From positions 1-64,000 of IMG/VR virus record IMGVR_UViG_3300041409_000623: a DNA stretch of 64,000 nt. One strand, written 5' to 3'. Under the pieces are notes generated by a model, which saw nothing but the letters and a program-made list of their open reading frames with translations, was not told the DNA's origin and did not search any database. The DNA is from a virus. Below are positions 1 through 6,276 of the stretch, piece by piece. Numbering within the stretch: the stretch's first letter is position 1; every line of letters begins with the position of its first letter. The position numbers and the translations under genes were made by a program.

Positions 1-160
1 CGTCGGCCTACCTTCCGACGAGAGCGCTGGTGACAAATGTCGAAAGCGGACGAGGCGCAATCTACTCCCGAATCTTTGCCGGTTGCAGTTCCCGCCTCCG
101 TTGAGCGGATGATGTACCGTGGACGGTGAACTCACGGCGTTACCGCTGCCCGCGAAACGC
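1..160. other. Left edge, no confident gene
   Basis: Bases 1-20 form a small stem-loop (CGTCGG/CCGACG, 8-base loop). A plus-strand reading frame of 30 codons (37-129, ATG start, no clear ribosome site) is possible but unsupported, and a minus-strand frame also stays open to the window edge. The leftward operon ends at 161. I see no strong terminator. Confidence 0.35.
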
Positions 161-958
161 TTACATGCCTGGATTAGCGGTCTGCGCCTGCGCCTCCAGT
201 GCATCCGGGTCGAAGGCATCCGGGTCGTCGTTCGGGTTCGCACGGTCGATGTGGGAGGCGATGTCGAAGTCCTTCAACGCCTCATACATCTGCTCGCCGT
301 AAGCCAGGTCTTCAGGCGATGCCCATCCAGCGTTGTCGACTCGGAAGACCTGGTGTGGCTTGGGTTTCAACTCGATGTCGGTCCAGATCGCGTAGACGCC
401 AGCGAAGATCGGTCTGTTCCCACGCATGGCGATGAGCCCGTTGAGCGCCTTCGCGACCTTGATGCCGCTCGACTTGAAGCTGAGCGCGATTAACTCACGC
501 GATGGCAGGATGTTCGCGAGATAGTCGCGAAACAGTGTCGCTGACGGCTTCTCGCCATTCTCGCCCCACTCCAACCGTGGATCACCAATCGGCACGTTCG
601 GGTCGATGACACCACCACCTTCGAGGATCGGTCGGAACTCCATCGCACGCGGACGGTCCTTGCGGATGATCTGGACGAAGATCGGCGTTCGTCCGCCATA
701 GATGGTGCCGTTGAGGGAGTTGAAGAGGTCGCCAGCCTTCAGCCCTTCGATACGGTTCGGATCACCCTCGGTCACCTGCGGCGACAGCGCCTGCGCCAGC
801 GCGAGACGCGGCATGAGGATGTCGTCTTTGGTCATGTTCTCCAGACCGCGTCGGTCCTTTTGAATATAGTCGGGAGCTGGCGACAGGTCGCCGACCTTGA
901 ACGGCGAGACTGCCTCGGTCGCTTTCGGTGCCAATGTGTCTTTTTTCTCAGTTGCCAT
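161..958 (-). CDS. Conserved phage protein of unknown function
   Basis: A 265-residue soluble protein, last gene of the leftward block. The N-terminal 30 residues and the C-terminal 40 residues are low-complexity and acidic or polar. The middle is globular, with a segment around residues 40-90 (DDILMPRLALAQ then GDLFNSLNGTIYG) of the kind seen in phage replication-region proteins of unknown role. I assign no function. The ATG at 958 follows a GAAAG-type ribosome site. Position in the early region suggests DNA metabolism, for example single-strand binding, but no OB-fold signature is visible. Confidence 0.8.
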   Translation of the reverse strand: MATEKKDTLAPKATEAVSPFKVGDLSPAPDYIQKDRRGLENMTKDDILMPRLALAQALSPQVTEGDPNRIEGLKAGDLFNSLNGTIYGGRTPIFVQIIRKDRPRAMEFRPILEGGGVIDPNVPIGDPRLEWGENGEKPSATLFRDYLANILPSRELIALSFKSSGIKVAKALNGLIAMRGNRPIFAGVYAIWTDIELKPKPHQVFRVDNAGWASPEDLAYGEQMYEALKDFDIASHIDRANPNDDPDAFDPDALEAQAQTANPGM

Positions 959-995
959 GTGTGATACTCGCTTTCTGATGGATGATGTATGATTT

Positions 996-1253
996 TTAGT
1001 CGCTCAGCTTTTGTGGTATTTCCTCCTGTACTCGATACATGACGTTCTTCATCTCTTCAAGATGTACTTTGACGAATAAAACATTTTGAGAGTCGATGTC
1101 ATCGAGTAGCTTTGATACAAGAGCGTGCATCTCGTGTATCCAACCTATGCCACGACGTTTGCGGTAATTAGTACGACAGTAAATGTTCCAAGCGTCTCGA
1201 CATGAGTCACAACGACATCCACGCGAGTACATTGACCACTTACCGTGTTCCAC
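996..1253 (-). CDS. Small Cys-rich protein
   Basis: 85 residues with an N-terminal HGK...YSRGCRCDSCRDAW pattern, a compact Cys cluster (CRCDSC) followed by basic residues, as in small zinc-binding phage and actinobacterial proteins. The rest is helical and charged. The GTG start at 1253 lies directly after the TAG stop of the upstream gene and shares its AAGGAG ribosome site. An ATG seven codons later is an alternative start. Confidence 0.65.
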   Translation of the reverse strand: MEHGKWSMYSRGCRCDSCRDAWNIYCRTNYRKRRGIGWIHEMHALVSKLLDDIDSQNVLFVKVHLEEMKNVMYRVQEEIPQKLSD

Positions 1254-1862
1254 CTACTCCTTTCCCTTCGTGAACGTGACCTTCGGGCGCGCGTAGCACT
1301 GCCCACCAGGCGGGTTTGGCTCGCCTGCGAGCTTCATGTCCTTGAGCAGTTTGTTACCCTTCGCCCAGGGCAGAACCATGTCGCGCTCGAGACCCTGCTT
1401 CAGACACCACTGACGAAATTCCTCCTTGTCTTCCACGATGAGGTGCGGCTCGTAATGCGTGTTGATCCGGTCGCCATGCGCGACGGTCATGCTGGAGATG
1501 TCGCCTTCGATCTCGAACTGGTCGGTCATCATGAGCATGACCGTGGCTAGCCGCAGTTTGATTTCTGAGAGCTCCGCAGCTTTTTCTTCGGCCTCGCGAC
1601 GCAGGTCAGCATAGGCGCCTGCGAGAACCGTGGCGTGTCGTTTGAAGTCTGGGTCGGCCTCGATTTCCTTCCGAAGAGCCAGCACCTTGTCGATGTAGGT
1701 CGGCTTGATGCCGATCATACGCGGCAGCACGATGCCTTTATACTTGCCACGCGTAATGCGGAAGGGTGGTGCGTCTGTCAGCGCGATGGCAGCAGGTTCG
1801 TCGTCGCTCTCGTCGCGTTGCGAGAGTGGGTCTTCGAGTTCGGCGAGGGTTTCAGCGTCCAT
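1254..1862 (-). CDS. Hypothetical phage protein with central coiled coil
   Basis: 202 residues. An acidic, probably disordered N-terminus is followed by a globular region (FRITRGKYKGIVLPRM), a long helical segment rich in Glu/Ala/Lys and a C-terminal block ending in a PPGGQCYARPKVTF pattern. The ATG at 1862 is preferred over a GTG at 1880 because AAAGGA sits 9 bases before it and it overlaps the upstream stop by only 11 bases. The coiled coil recalls Gam or gp157-type phage proteins, but I cannot assign it. Confidence 0.75.
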   Translation of the reverse strand: MDAETLAELEDPLSQRDESDDEPAAIALTDAPPFRITRGKYKGIVLPRMIGIKPTYIDKVLALRKEIEADPDFKRHATVLAGAYADLRREAEEKAAELSEIKLRLATVMLMMTDQFEIEGDISSMTVAHGDRINTHYEPHLIVEDKEEFRQWCLKQGLERDMVLPWAKGNKLLKDMKLAGEPNPPGGQCYARPKVTFTKGKE

Positions 1863-2148
1863 TTTTCTCGATCCTTTCACGAATCATCTGTCGCACGGTT
1901 TCTGCCTGTTGCTTGGCCGCGAATCGAATGATCTTGTCTTCGTCGCTGAGACCGCTATCGTATGGGATACCCACTCCGACCGGCGGCTCTTCCACGCCAC
2001 CAACGATGCCGACCATATTGCCGCAGACATCCACTCGAATCGCACCAGTGAAGCAGGTCTCGCTGTCGTAGACAATGACCACTTCAGAATTTACCGGGAC
2101 CGTCTCGAGCAGGTTGGCGAGTTGAGCGATCAATGTTCCTAGCGTCAT
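1852..2148 (-). CDS. Hypothetical protein
   Basis: 98 residues starting MTLGTLIAQLANLLE. A short helix is followed by a beta-rich stretch (VNSEVVIVYDSETCFTG) and a charged helical tail (KQQAETVRQMIRERIEK). The ATG at 2148 follows an AAAGGG ribosome site. An upstream in-frame extension would run through the intergenic hairpin and is not favoured. Function unknown. Confidence 0.7.
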   Translation of the reverse strand: MTLGTLIAQLANLLETVPVNSEVVIVYDSETCFTGAIRVDVCGNMVGIVGGVEEPPVGVGIPYDSGLSDEDKIIRFAAKQQAETVRQMIRERIEKNGR

Positions 2149-2168
2149 GATGCTGGCCCTTTGGGAAG

Positions 2169-2198
2169 GCCGATCCCCAGGATGCCCCGAGGATCGGC
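2169..2198 (-). other. Intergenic hairpin
   Basis: Perfect 8-bp stem (GCCGATCC/GGATCGGC) with a 14-base loop in the 62-base gap between the helicase stop and the next start. No T-run follows, so it is more likely an mRNA processing or stability element than an intrinsic terminator. Confidence 0.45.
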
Positions 2199-2210
2199 TA
2201 GACTTGCCCG

Positions 2211-3755
2211 CTATTGAATTGTCTTGTTCTGATCGCTCACCCACACCAGCGTCTTCTTAGCGCGCGTAACCGCCACATAGGCGATGTTGTCTTCTTCGCC
2301 GCCGCTGCGCAGCGTGTCGCGCAGGATGAAGACGCGGTCGGCTTCTTTGCCCTTCGCCTTGTGCACGCTGCTGCAGACGATCAGTCCCTTGTCACCGAGT
2401 CCGTCGTCGGTGAAGAGTGCCGAGATGCGCGACTCGATTTCGTCGACGCTTGGCGCTCCGTCCGCGAGCGAGATGAGCATCTCGGCCTTGTCGTGAATGC
2501 CTTCGATTTTTTGCTCAATGGTCCGCTTGCGTCCGTTCGTTGCCTTCGCGAGCGCTGGCTGCAGGCGTGCCACTTCGCGCGCTTCCCATGATGCGACCTT
2601 CGCGAGGAAGTCAGGCACCGAGCGACCGCGCAGTTTGCGCACCAGGGAGACCAGACCGTCGCCGATGTCGCGTCCGGCGATCTTCGTGCGCTTGCCTGCG
2701 CGCAGGAGCTTCATGGCGATGGAGACCAGCGGCGCGTTGACGCGGCTCAGGATGAAGTCGCCAGGTCCGGCTGCGCCAGTGAGCGTCTCGCCGTTCGGCT
2801 GTCCGTCGAGATTGACACCCAGTTCCAAAATTTCGCCTTCGTCATTGTCCGGTCCTGCCTCGAAGTCCGGCACGTAGCCTTGCGCGACGCGGACGATACT
2901 TTTGCCGCAGCGGTAGGTGACGTTGAGCGGCAGTTCGTCGGCCTGCATCTGGCGTTTCAGACGATCGAGTGACCCGGAGTCGGCACCCGCGAAGGCGTAG
3001 ATCGCCTGCCGGTCGTCGCCGACGGTCACGAAGTTGTTTCGCGTGAGCCCTTGCACGATCTCGAGCTGGCAGACGTTCATGTCCTGCCCTTCGTCGACGA
3101 CGCCCACGTCGTAGGTCTTGCGCAGCCATCCGTTGCGGACCGGCAGGTAGAGCATGTCGGCGCCGTCGATGCCCGTGCGCACCGGCTTCTCGCTGGCCGC
3201 GAGCACCATCGCATCGAGCGCCTTCTGGCAGACATAGTCGAGGCCGAAACCGTCGCGCTCCCATTGCTCATCCGGCGTGCACTCGAACTCGATCGCGACG
3301 TTGACGAGGTCGTCGGCGACCTGCGCGTGCGGCGCAGTGAGGCGTCCTTTCGTGCAGAGTTTCGCGACCAGCTTCTTGATCGCGTCCGGTGCTCGGCTGC
3401 CGCAAGCGCGCTCGGCGAGGTCGGTTTCGCGGTCGTTGGTCTTGAAATCGACTTTCACATCGGGCCAGAAGCGCTTGACGGTCGCGAGGCCGAGAGAGTG
3501 GATCGTGCGCACGTCGACAGCAGGCGTGTCGGCGAGGCGCCTTGCAAGTTCGAGCTGGATGTCTTTGCCGAAGGCGCAGACCAAGACCGATACGCCCTTC
3601 GGGACATAGGCAAGCGCGGCGCAGATGGTCGAAGTCTTGCCCGTGCCTGCGCGAGCGCGGACAACGAGGTGCTTCGGCTTCCCGATCTCGATGTGCGCGA
3701 ACCAGTCGAAGATCGCGACCTGCTTGGTGGAAGGGACGTGGGTGAAGGCAGCCAT
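2211..3755 (-). CDS. UvrD/Rep-like superfamily 1 helicase
   Basis: 514 residues with the ordered SF1A motifs: Walker A at 33-42 (RARAGTGKTS), Walker B VVDEGQD at 219-225, motif III VGDDRQAIYAFAGA at 245-258, a motif V-like SSVHKAKGKEAD near 462-473 and motif VI VAVTRAKK at 494-501. It is shorter than cellular UvrD (about 720), with reduced accessory subdomains. It should be an ATP-driven DNA translocase or helicase acting in phage replication or repair. Its ATG overlaps the upstream stop as TAATG, so translation is probably coupled. Confidence 0.95.
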   Translation of the reverse strand: MAAFTHVPSTKQVAIFDWFAHIEIGKPKHLVVRARAGTGKTSTICAALAYVPKGVSVLVCAFGKDIQLELARRLADTPAVDVRTIHSLGLATVKRFWPDVKVDFKTNDRETDLAERACGSRAPDAIKKLVAKLCTKGRLTAPHAQVADDLVNVAIEFECTPDEQWERDGFGLDYVCQKALDAMVLAASEKPVRTGIDGADMLYLPVRNGWLRKTYDVGVVDEGQDMNVCQLEIVQGLTRNNFVTVGDDRQAIYAFAGADSGSLDRLKRQMQADELPLNVTYRCGKSIVRVAQGYVPDFEAGPDNDEGEILELGVNLDGQPNGETLTGAAGPGDFILSRVNAPLVSIAMKLLRAGKRTKIAGRDIGDGLVSLVRKLRGRSVPDFLAKVASWEAREVARLQPALAKATNGRKRTIEQKIEGIHDKAEMLISLADGAPSVDEIESRISALFTDDGLGDKGLIVCSSVHKAKGKEADRVFILRDTLRSGGEEDNIAYVAVTRAKKTLVWVSDQNKTIQ

Positions 3756-3931
3756 TAGCGCACCGCCTTCGGGAGGTTCAGCTGGCGGTGATGAACGTCA
3801 GCAACCGCATCGTCGAACCCGGCGTAGCGAGCGACGATCTGGGAGTGGGTAGCGCCGTTGAGGTAGCTGTTGGTCTGGCGGACTTCGTAGCCTTCGTCGG
3901 TTTTGATAATCTCAAAATGCTTGGTCATCAT
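3755..3931 (-). CDS. Small hypothetical protein
   Basis: About 58 residues starting MMTKHFEIIKTDEGYEV, a beta-rich N-terminus followed by a helical C-terminus. Two adjacent ATG codons (3931 and 3928) follow an AGAAAGG ribosome site, and either may be used. It is the first gene after a consensus promoter at 3976-4004 and is coupled to the helicase through a TAATG overlap. Confidence 0.7.
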   Translation of the reverse strand: MMTKHFEIIKTDEGYEVRQTNSYLNGATHSQIVARYAGFDDAVADVHHRQLNLPKAVR

Positions 3932-3975
3932 CGGACCTTTCTGCGTTGTGCGCCGAAGCGCGTTTGACTTCACCT

Positions 3976-4004
3976 ACGATATGCGAGCCGTCAGTTGATG
4001 TCAA
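3976..4004 (-). promoter_or_regulatory. Sigma70-like promoter for the helicase unit
   Basis: On the minus strand: TTGACA at 3999-4004, a 17-base spacer, then TATCGT at 3976-3981. The -35 box overlaps the end of the upstream gene at 4001. Transcription would start near 3969, giving a leader of about 40 bases with a ribosome site. Confidence 0.75.
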
Positions 4005-4189
4005 GCCTTGTATTCACCGGCCGATTTTCCGTCTTGCTTGATCATGATACCGTGCTTGACGCCGTATTTGGCGTCCATAAAATCGCGCAGTTCTTTGGCC
4101 TCTTCGATGGTGAAGCAGGTGCGGCTTCCAGCGTTCAAGTTCATCGTGCCGCGCTTCGTCATTCGATTGACCGTGTATGTCGTCGCCAT
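4001..4189 (-). CDS. Small protein read from a leaderless-type start
   Basis: 62 residues (MATTYTVNRMTKRGTM...), containing FTIEEAKELRDFMDAKYG, a short alpha/beta pattern. The ATG at 4189 has no ribosome site. It lies 7 bases after the -10 box of the 4197-4225 promoter, the same spacing as in other leaderless starts here. Function unknown. Confidence 0.65.
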   Translation of the reverse strand: MATTYTVNRMTKRGTMNLNAGSRTCFTIEEAKELRDFMDAKYGVKHGIMIKQDGKSAGEYKA

Positions 4190-4196
4190 GTCCCTA

Positions 4197-4225
4197 ACGA
4201 TAGCCTGCCTAAAATCCAGAAGCAA
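4197..4225 (-). promoter_or_regulatory. Leaderless-type promoter, copy 1
   Basis: -35 TTGCTT at 4220-4225, 17-base spacer containing ATTTTAG, -10 TATCGT at 4197-4202, then seven bases (TAGGGAC) and ATG at 4189. Four related sites occur at 22942, 24255, 25920 and 28178. Confidence 0.7.
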
Positions 4226-4228
4226 GCC

Positions 4229-4423
4229 CTAAACTTTGGCGCTTTTTGCTAGCAATTCCGCAAGTTTCGCCGTTCGTTTGCTGGCCCGTGGATGCCTGCG
4301 TCTGGCCTCGTCACACTCGAGTTTTCGGTTGCCTGCATCGAAGTGCAGGGCATTCCGCAGGCCGCAAAGGCAGCGACTTGTGACAAGCGTCCACGGAGTG
4401 GGTCGGTTATTTTGGTGCTTCAT
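4229..4423 (-). CDS. Small Cys/Arg-rich protein
   Basis: 64 residues, basic, with SRCLCGLRNALHF and a later Cys (KLECDEARRRH), suggesting a small metal-binding fold. The ATG at 4423 follows GAGGG and lies just below its own promoter (4432-4461). An overlapping plus-strand frame exists but lacks these signals. Confidence 0.55.
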   Translation of the reverse strand: MKHQNNRPTPWTLVTSRCLCGLRNALHFDAGNRKLECDEARRRHPRASKRTAKLAELLAKSAKV

Positions 4424-4431
4424 GACCCTCG

Positions 4432-4461
4432 AGCGTAGTGCAACGAATTGGGAAAAGTCAA
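4432..4461 (-). promoter_or_regulatory. Sigma70-like promoter
   Basis: TTGACT at 4456-4461, 18-base spacer, TACGCT at 4432-4437, eight bases before the ATG at 4423. The short leader could start at or within the GAGGG ribosome site. Confidence 0.55.
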
Positions 4462-4463
4462 CT

Positions 4464-4757
4464 TTATTTTGACCAATCGACGACGCCGACCGTCGCGAAG
4501 AACGGCCGGATCGGCACGCCGACGATGGTGATGTAGAGGTCTTCGCCCTTCGCGATGCGCCTGCGCTCGTCGTCGGTGAACGTCCAGCGCGTGATCGTTT
4601 CGTTTGGTCGCGTGACGCGTCCGTTCGTTGCGTCGTAACGCTGCGGCGTTACGATAGACGGCAGGTTGCGGTACTCGTCCTGATGCTCGGCGACGACGAC
4701 CGCCTTGCTGCCGGGCGGCACGAGTCGCGGGTCGATGCGCGGGTCGATGGGTTCCAT
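4464..4757 (-). CDS. Hypothetical protein
   Basis: 97 residues starting MEPIDPRIDPRLVPPGSK. Beta-rich, with a charged central helix (TFTDDERRRIAKGED) and a hydrophobic C-terminal strand pattern. The ATG at 4757 overlaps the preceding stop (TGATG). No recognised family. Confidence 0.7.
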   Translation of the reverse strand: MEPIDPRIDPRLVPPGSKAVVVAEHQDEYRNLPSIVTPQRYDATNGRVTRPNETITRWTFTDDERRRIAKGEDLYITIVGVPIRPFFATVGVVDWSK

Positions 4758-5146
4758 CAAGCGAGTCCTTTCCACTGCATCCAGCGCCGTCGCATGTGTT
4801 CTTTCGCGGCGACCGTCGTCAAACGATTGAGGCACGCCTGCAGGTGCGCGCCATGATCCCAGTTGTTTTCGATTTCTTCCCAGAGCGTGCCGAACGTGCG
4901 CGAGCTGTTCGACTCGAAGAACTCGCCTGCCGTCTCTTCGCACGGCAGGCAGAAGCAATACGACCGCACCTCGTCGTCCCATTTACCCGAGACGCGTCGG
5001 TACTTTTCGCGCGGCGCTATGACGCTGCCGCACTCGTTGCACGCGTGCGACTTGCGCGCCGCGACGATCTTCTCGACGAAGAACGATGGCGTGTCTCCGT
5101 CGTAGTCGCCGTCGATGGAGAAATCGCAGACGCCGTCGTCGCTCAT
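4757..5146 (-). CDS. Zinc-ribbon-like protein
   Basis: 129 residues starting MSDDGVCDFSIDGDYDGD. Two Cys pairs, HACNECG near residue 36 and CFCLPC near residue 65, form a probable treble-clef or zinc-ribbon site. The C-terminal half is helical. The ATG at 5146 is chosen because it overlaps the upstream stop, whereas an upstream extension would overlap it by more than 50 bases. Function unknown. Confidence 0.7.
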   Translation of the reverse strand: MSDDGVCDFSIDGDYDGDTPSFFVEKIVAARKSHACNECGSVIAPREKYRRVSGKWDDEVRSYCFCLPCEETAGEFFESNSSRTFGTLWEEIENNWDHGAHLQACLNRLTTVAAKEHMRRRWMQWKGLA

Positions 5147-5343
5147 TGATTCCAGCACTCCGGGTCCGCACATCGTGGTTCTGCATGGTTGCCGTCGCAC
5201 TTGACGTTTGCTCGGAGCGCGATGCCGTGCATGTCGATCACGTCGCGGTCGAACGCGTGTTGGTAACCTGCCGCGTCAAGTTTCGCGCGTATCTCGTCGA
5301 ACGTTTTCTTGCTGACGTCGAGAATGGCGTAGGTGTGCGTCAT
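5143..5343 (-). CDS. Small hypothetical protein
   Basis: 66 residues starting MTHTYAILDVSKKTFDEIR, a beta strand then a helix, followed by FDRDVIDMHGIALR and a C-terminal Cys/His cluster (KCDG...CADPEC). This layout recurs in small phage proteins of unknown role. Coupled to both neighbours by 4-base overlaps. Confidence 0.75.
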   Translation of the reverse strand: MTHTYAILDVSKKTFDEIRAKLDAAGYQHAFDRDVIDMHGIALRANVKCDGNHAEPRCADPECWNQ

Positions 5344-5606
5344 CGCAGCGCCTCATCGATCTTTTTGTTCCACTCGTCGGCACCACAGGTGCAGTCGTCC
5401 GGCGTCGTGTTCTCTTCGTCGCCTTCGCGCGTGCACTCGTAATGAACGTGCCTCGACTCCTCGAGCAACTTCAGGATCGGCGCGGCGAACGTCGCGATGA
5501 TGGCTGCGACGCGTTCCTCCCACTGCTTGTCACGCTTCTTTAGGATAGGTTCATCAGCGATGCGTTCTGCGGCTCTCGCCGCCCAGTCGTTGATACTCGG
5601 CATCAT
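5340..5606 (-). CDS. Small hypothetical protein
   Basis: About 88 residues. An N-terminal amphipathic helical region is followed by a Cys/His-containing loop (HVHYEC...DDCTCG) and a terminal helix. ATG ATG at 5606/5603 follows GGTGG. A GTG two codons earlier is less likely. The start overlaps the 49-codon gene upstream. Confidence 0.65.
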   Translation of the reverse strand: MMPSINDWAARAAERIADEPILKKRDKQWEERVAAIIATFAAPILKLLEESRHVHYECTREGDEENTTPDDCTCGADEWNKKIDEALR

Positions 5607-5752
5607 TTCCACCCGTCATTTCCGTGCGTGAAGCAGAACCCGTATTTGTTGCCGATGAATTTCGGATCGTCGAACAGCATGTAGTGTCCGCAGATGAAGC
5701 ATTGACCGAATAGCCAACGAATCGGGTGTCGAAGTATGCGGAGGATTCTCAT
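5603..5752 (-). CDS. 49-residue zinc-finger-like microprotein
   Basis: A short gene fills the gap between two others: ATG at 5752 after GGATTGAG, TGA at 5603-5605 overlapping the next ATG. The product begins MRILRILRHPIRWLFG and continues CFICGHYMLF...CFTHG, giving a CxxC plus C/H metal-site pattern behind a basic, amphipathic N-terminus that could touch the membrane. No known family. Confidence 0.65.
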   Translation of the reverse strand: MRILRILRHPIRWLFGQCFICGHYMLFDDPKFIGNKYGFCFTHGNDGWK

Positions 5753-5753
5753 C

Positions 5754-6059
5754 TCAATCCTTCGTCGTCTGCGCGCTGATGACGCGCACGCCTGGTTCGC
5801 CTTCTAGCTCTGGATAGTCGTTCGGGTCGTAGCCAATCGCGCGCAGCGTCGCGTCGTACAGATGCATGGTGAACGGTCCGAGCTTCTTGTCGTTCCGTAT
5901 CGTTTCGATCATCTTCAGGATGTCGGCCATGACGAGAGCGCCCTTCGGCTTGTCGACCCACGGCGCATGCCAGGGACACGGCGCCGCCTGCTCGCCGAGG
6001 AAGGCGTGACACTTCTCGCCGCAGCACGGCGTCTTGATTTCGGGAGTGCAGTAGCACAT
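5754..6059 (-). CDS. Cys-rich hypothetical protein
   Basis: 101 residues. The N-terminal 36 residues are dense in Cys and His (MCYCTPEIKTPCCGEKCH), typical of small zinc-binding phage proteins. The C-terminal part (MADILKMIETIRNDKK...) is alpha/beta and could be made separately from an internal ATG at 5930. The ATG at 6059 has an AAGGA ribosome site 8 bases upstream. Confidence 0.65.
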   Translation of the reverse strand: MCYCTPEIKTPCCGEKCHAFLGEQAAPCPWHAPWVDKPKGALVMADILKMIETIRNDKKLGPFTMHLYDATLRAIGYDPNDYPELEGEPGVRVISAQTTKD

Positions 6060-6063
6060 CGTT

Positions 6064-6273
6064 TCATCCTTCGTGCGGCGTCCGTCTGCGCTTCAGGTCG
6101 TCATCGAAGTCGCGTCGCGTCTTCCACGGCAGACCCTTGCGACCGCGCGTCCGGACTCCGCGCCAAACGTCGATGATCAAGTCCGCGACAAGGCGAGCGA
6201 CGATGAGCGTCGCGATGAACTCCGCGTAGCCGAGCCACGAGTCGACGCGTAGGACTGGCGGCGTGATGTTCAT
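6064..6273 (-). CDS. Small membrane-associated protein candidate
   Basis: 69 residues with one hydrophobic helix near residues 15-37 (LGYAEFIATLIVARLVADLI) followed by a strongly basic tail (RGRKGLPWKTRRDFDDDLKRRR). The layout suggests a single-pass membrane protein with a cytoplasmic tail. Starts 4 bases after the SNF2 stop. Confidence 0.55.
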   Translation of the reverse strand: MNITPPVLRVDSWLGYAEFIATLIVARLVADLIIDVWRGVRTRGRKGLPWKTRRDFDDDLKRRRTPHEG

Positions 6274-6276
6274 GCG

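Noticed and set aside
119-493. Plus-strand frame opposite the first leftward gene
   Set aside because: Arg/Val-rich antisense shadow of 161-958, with no start signal.
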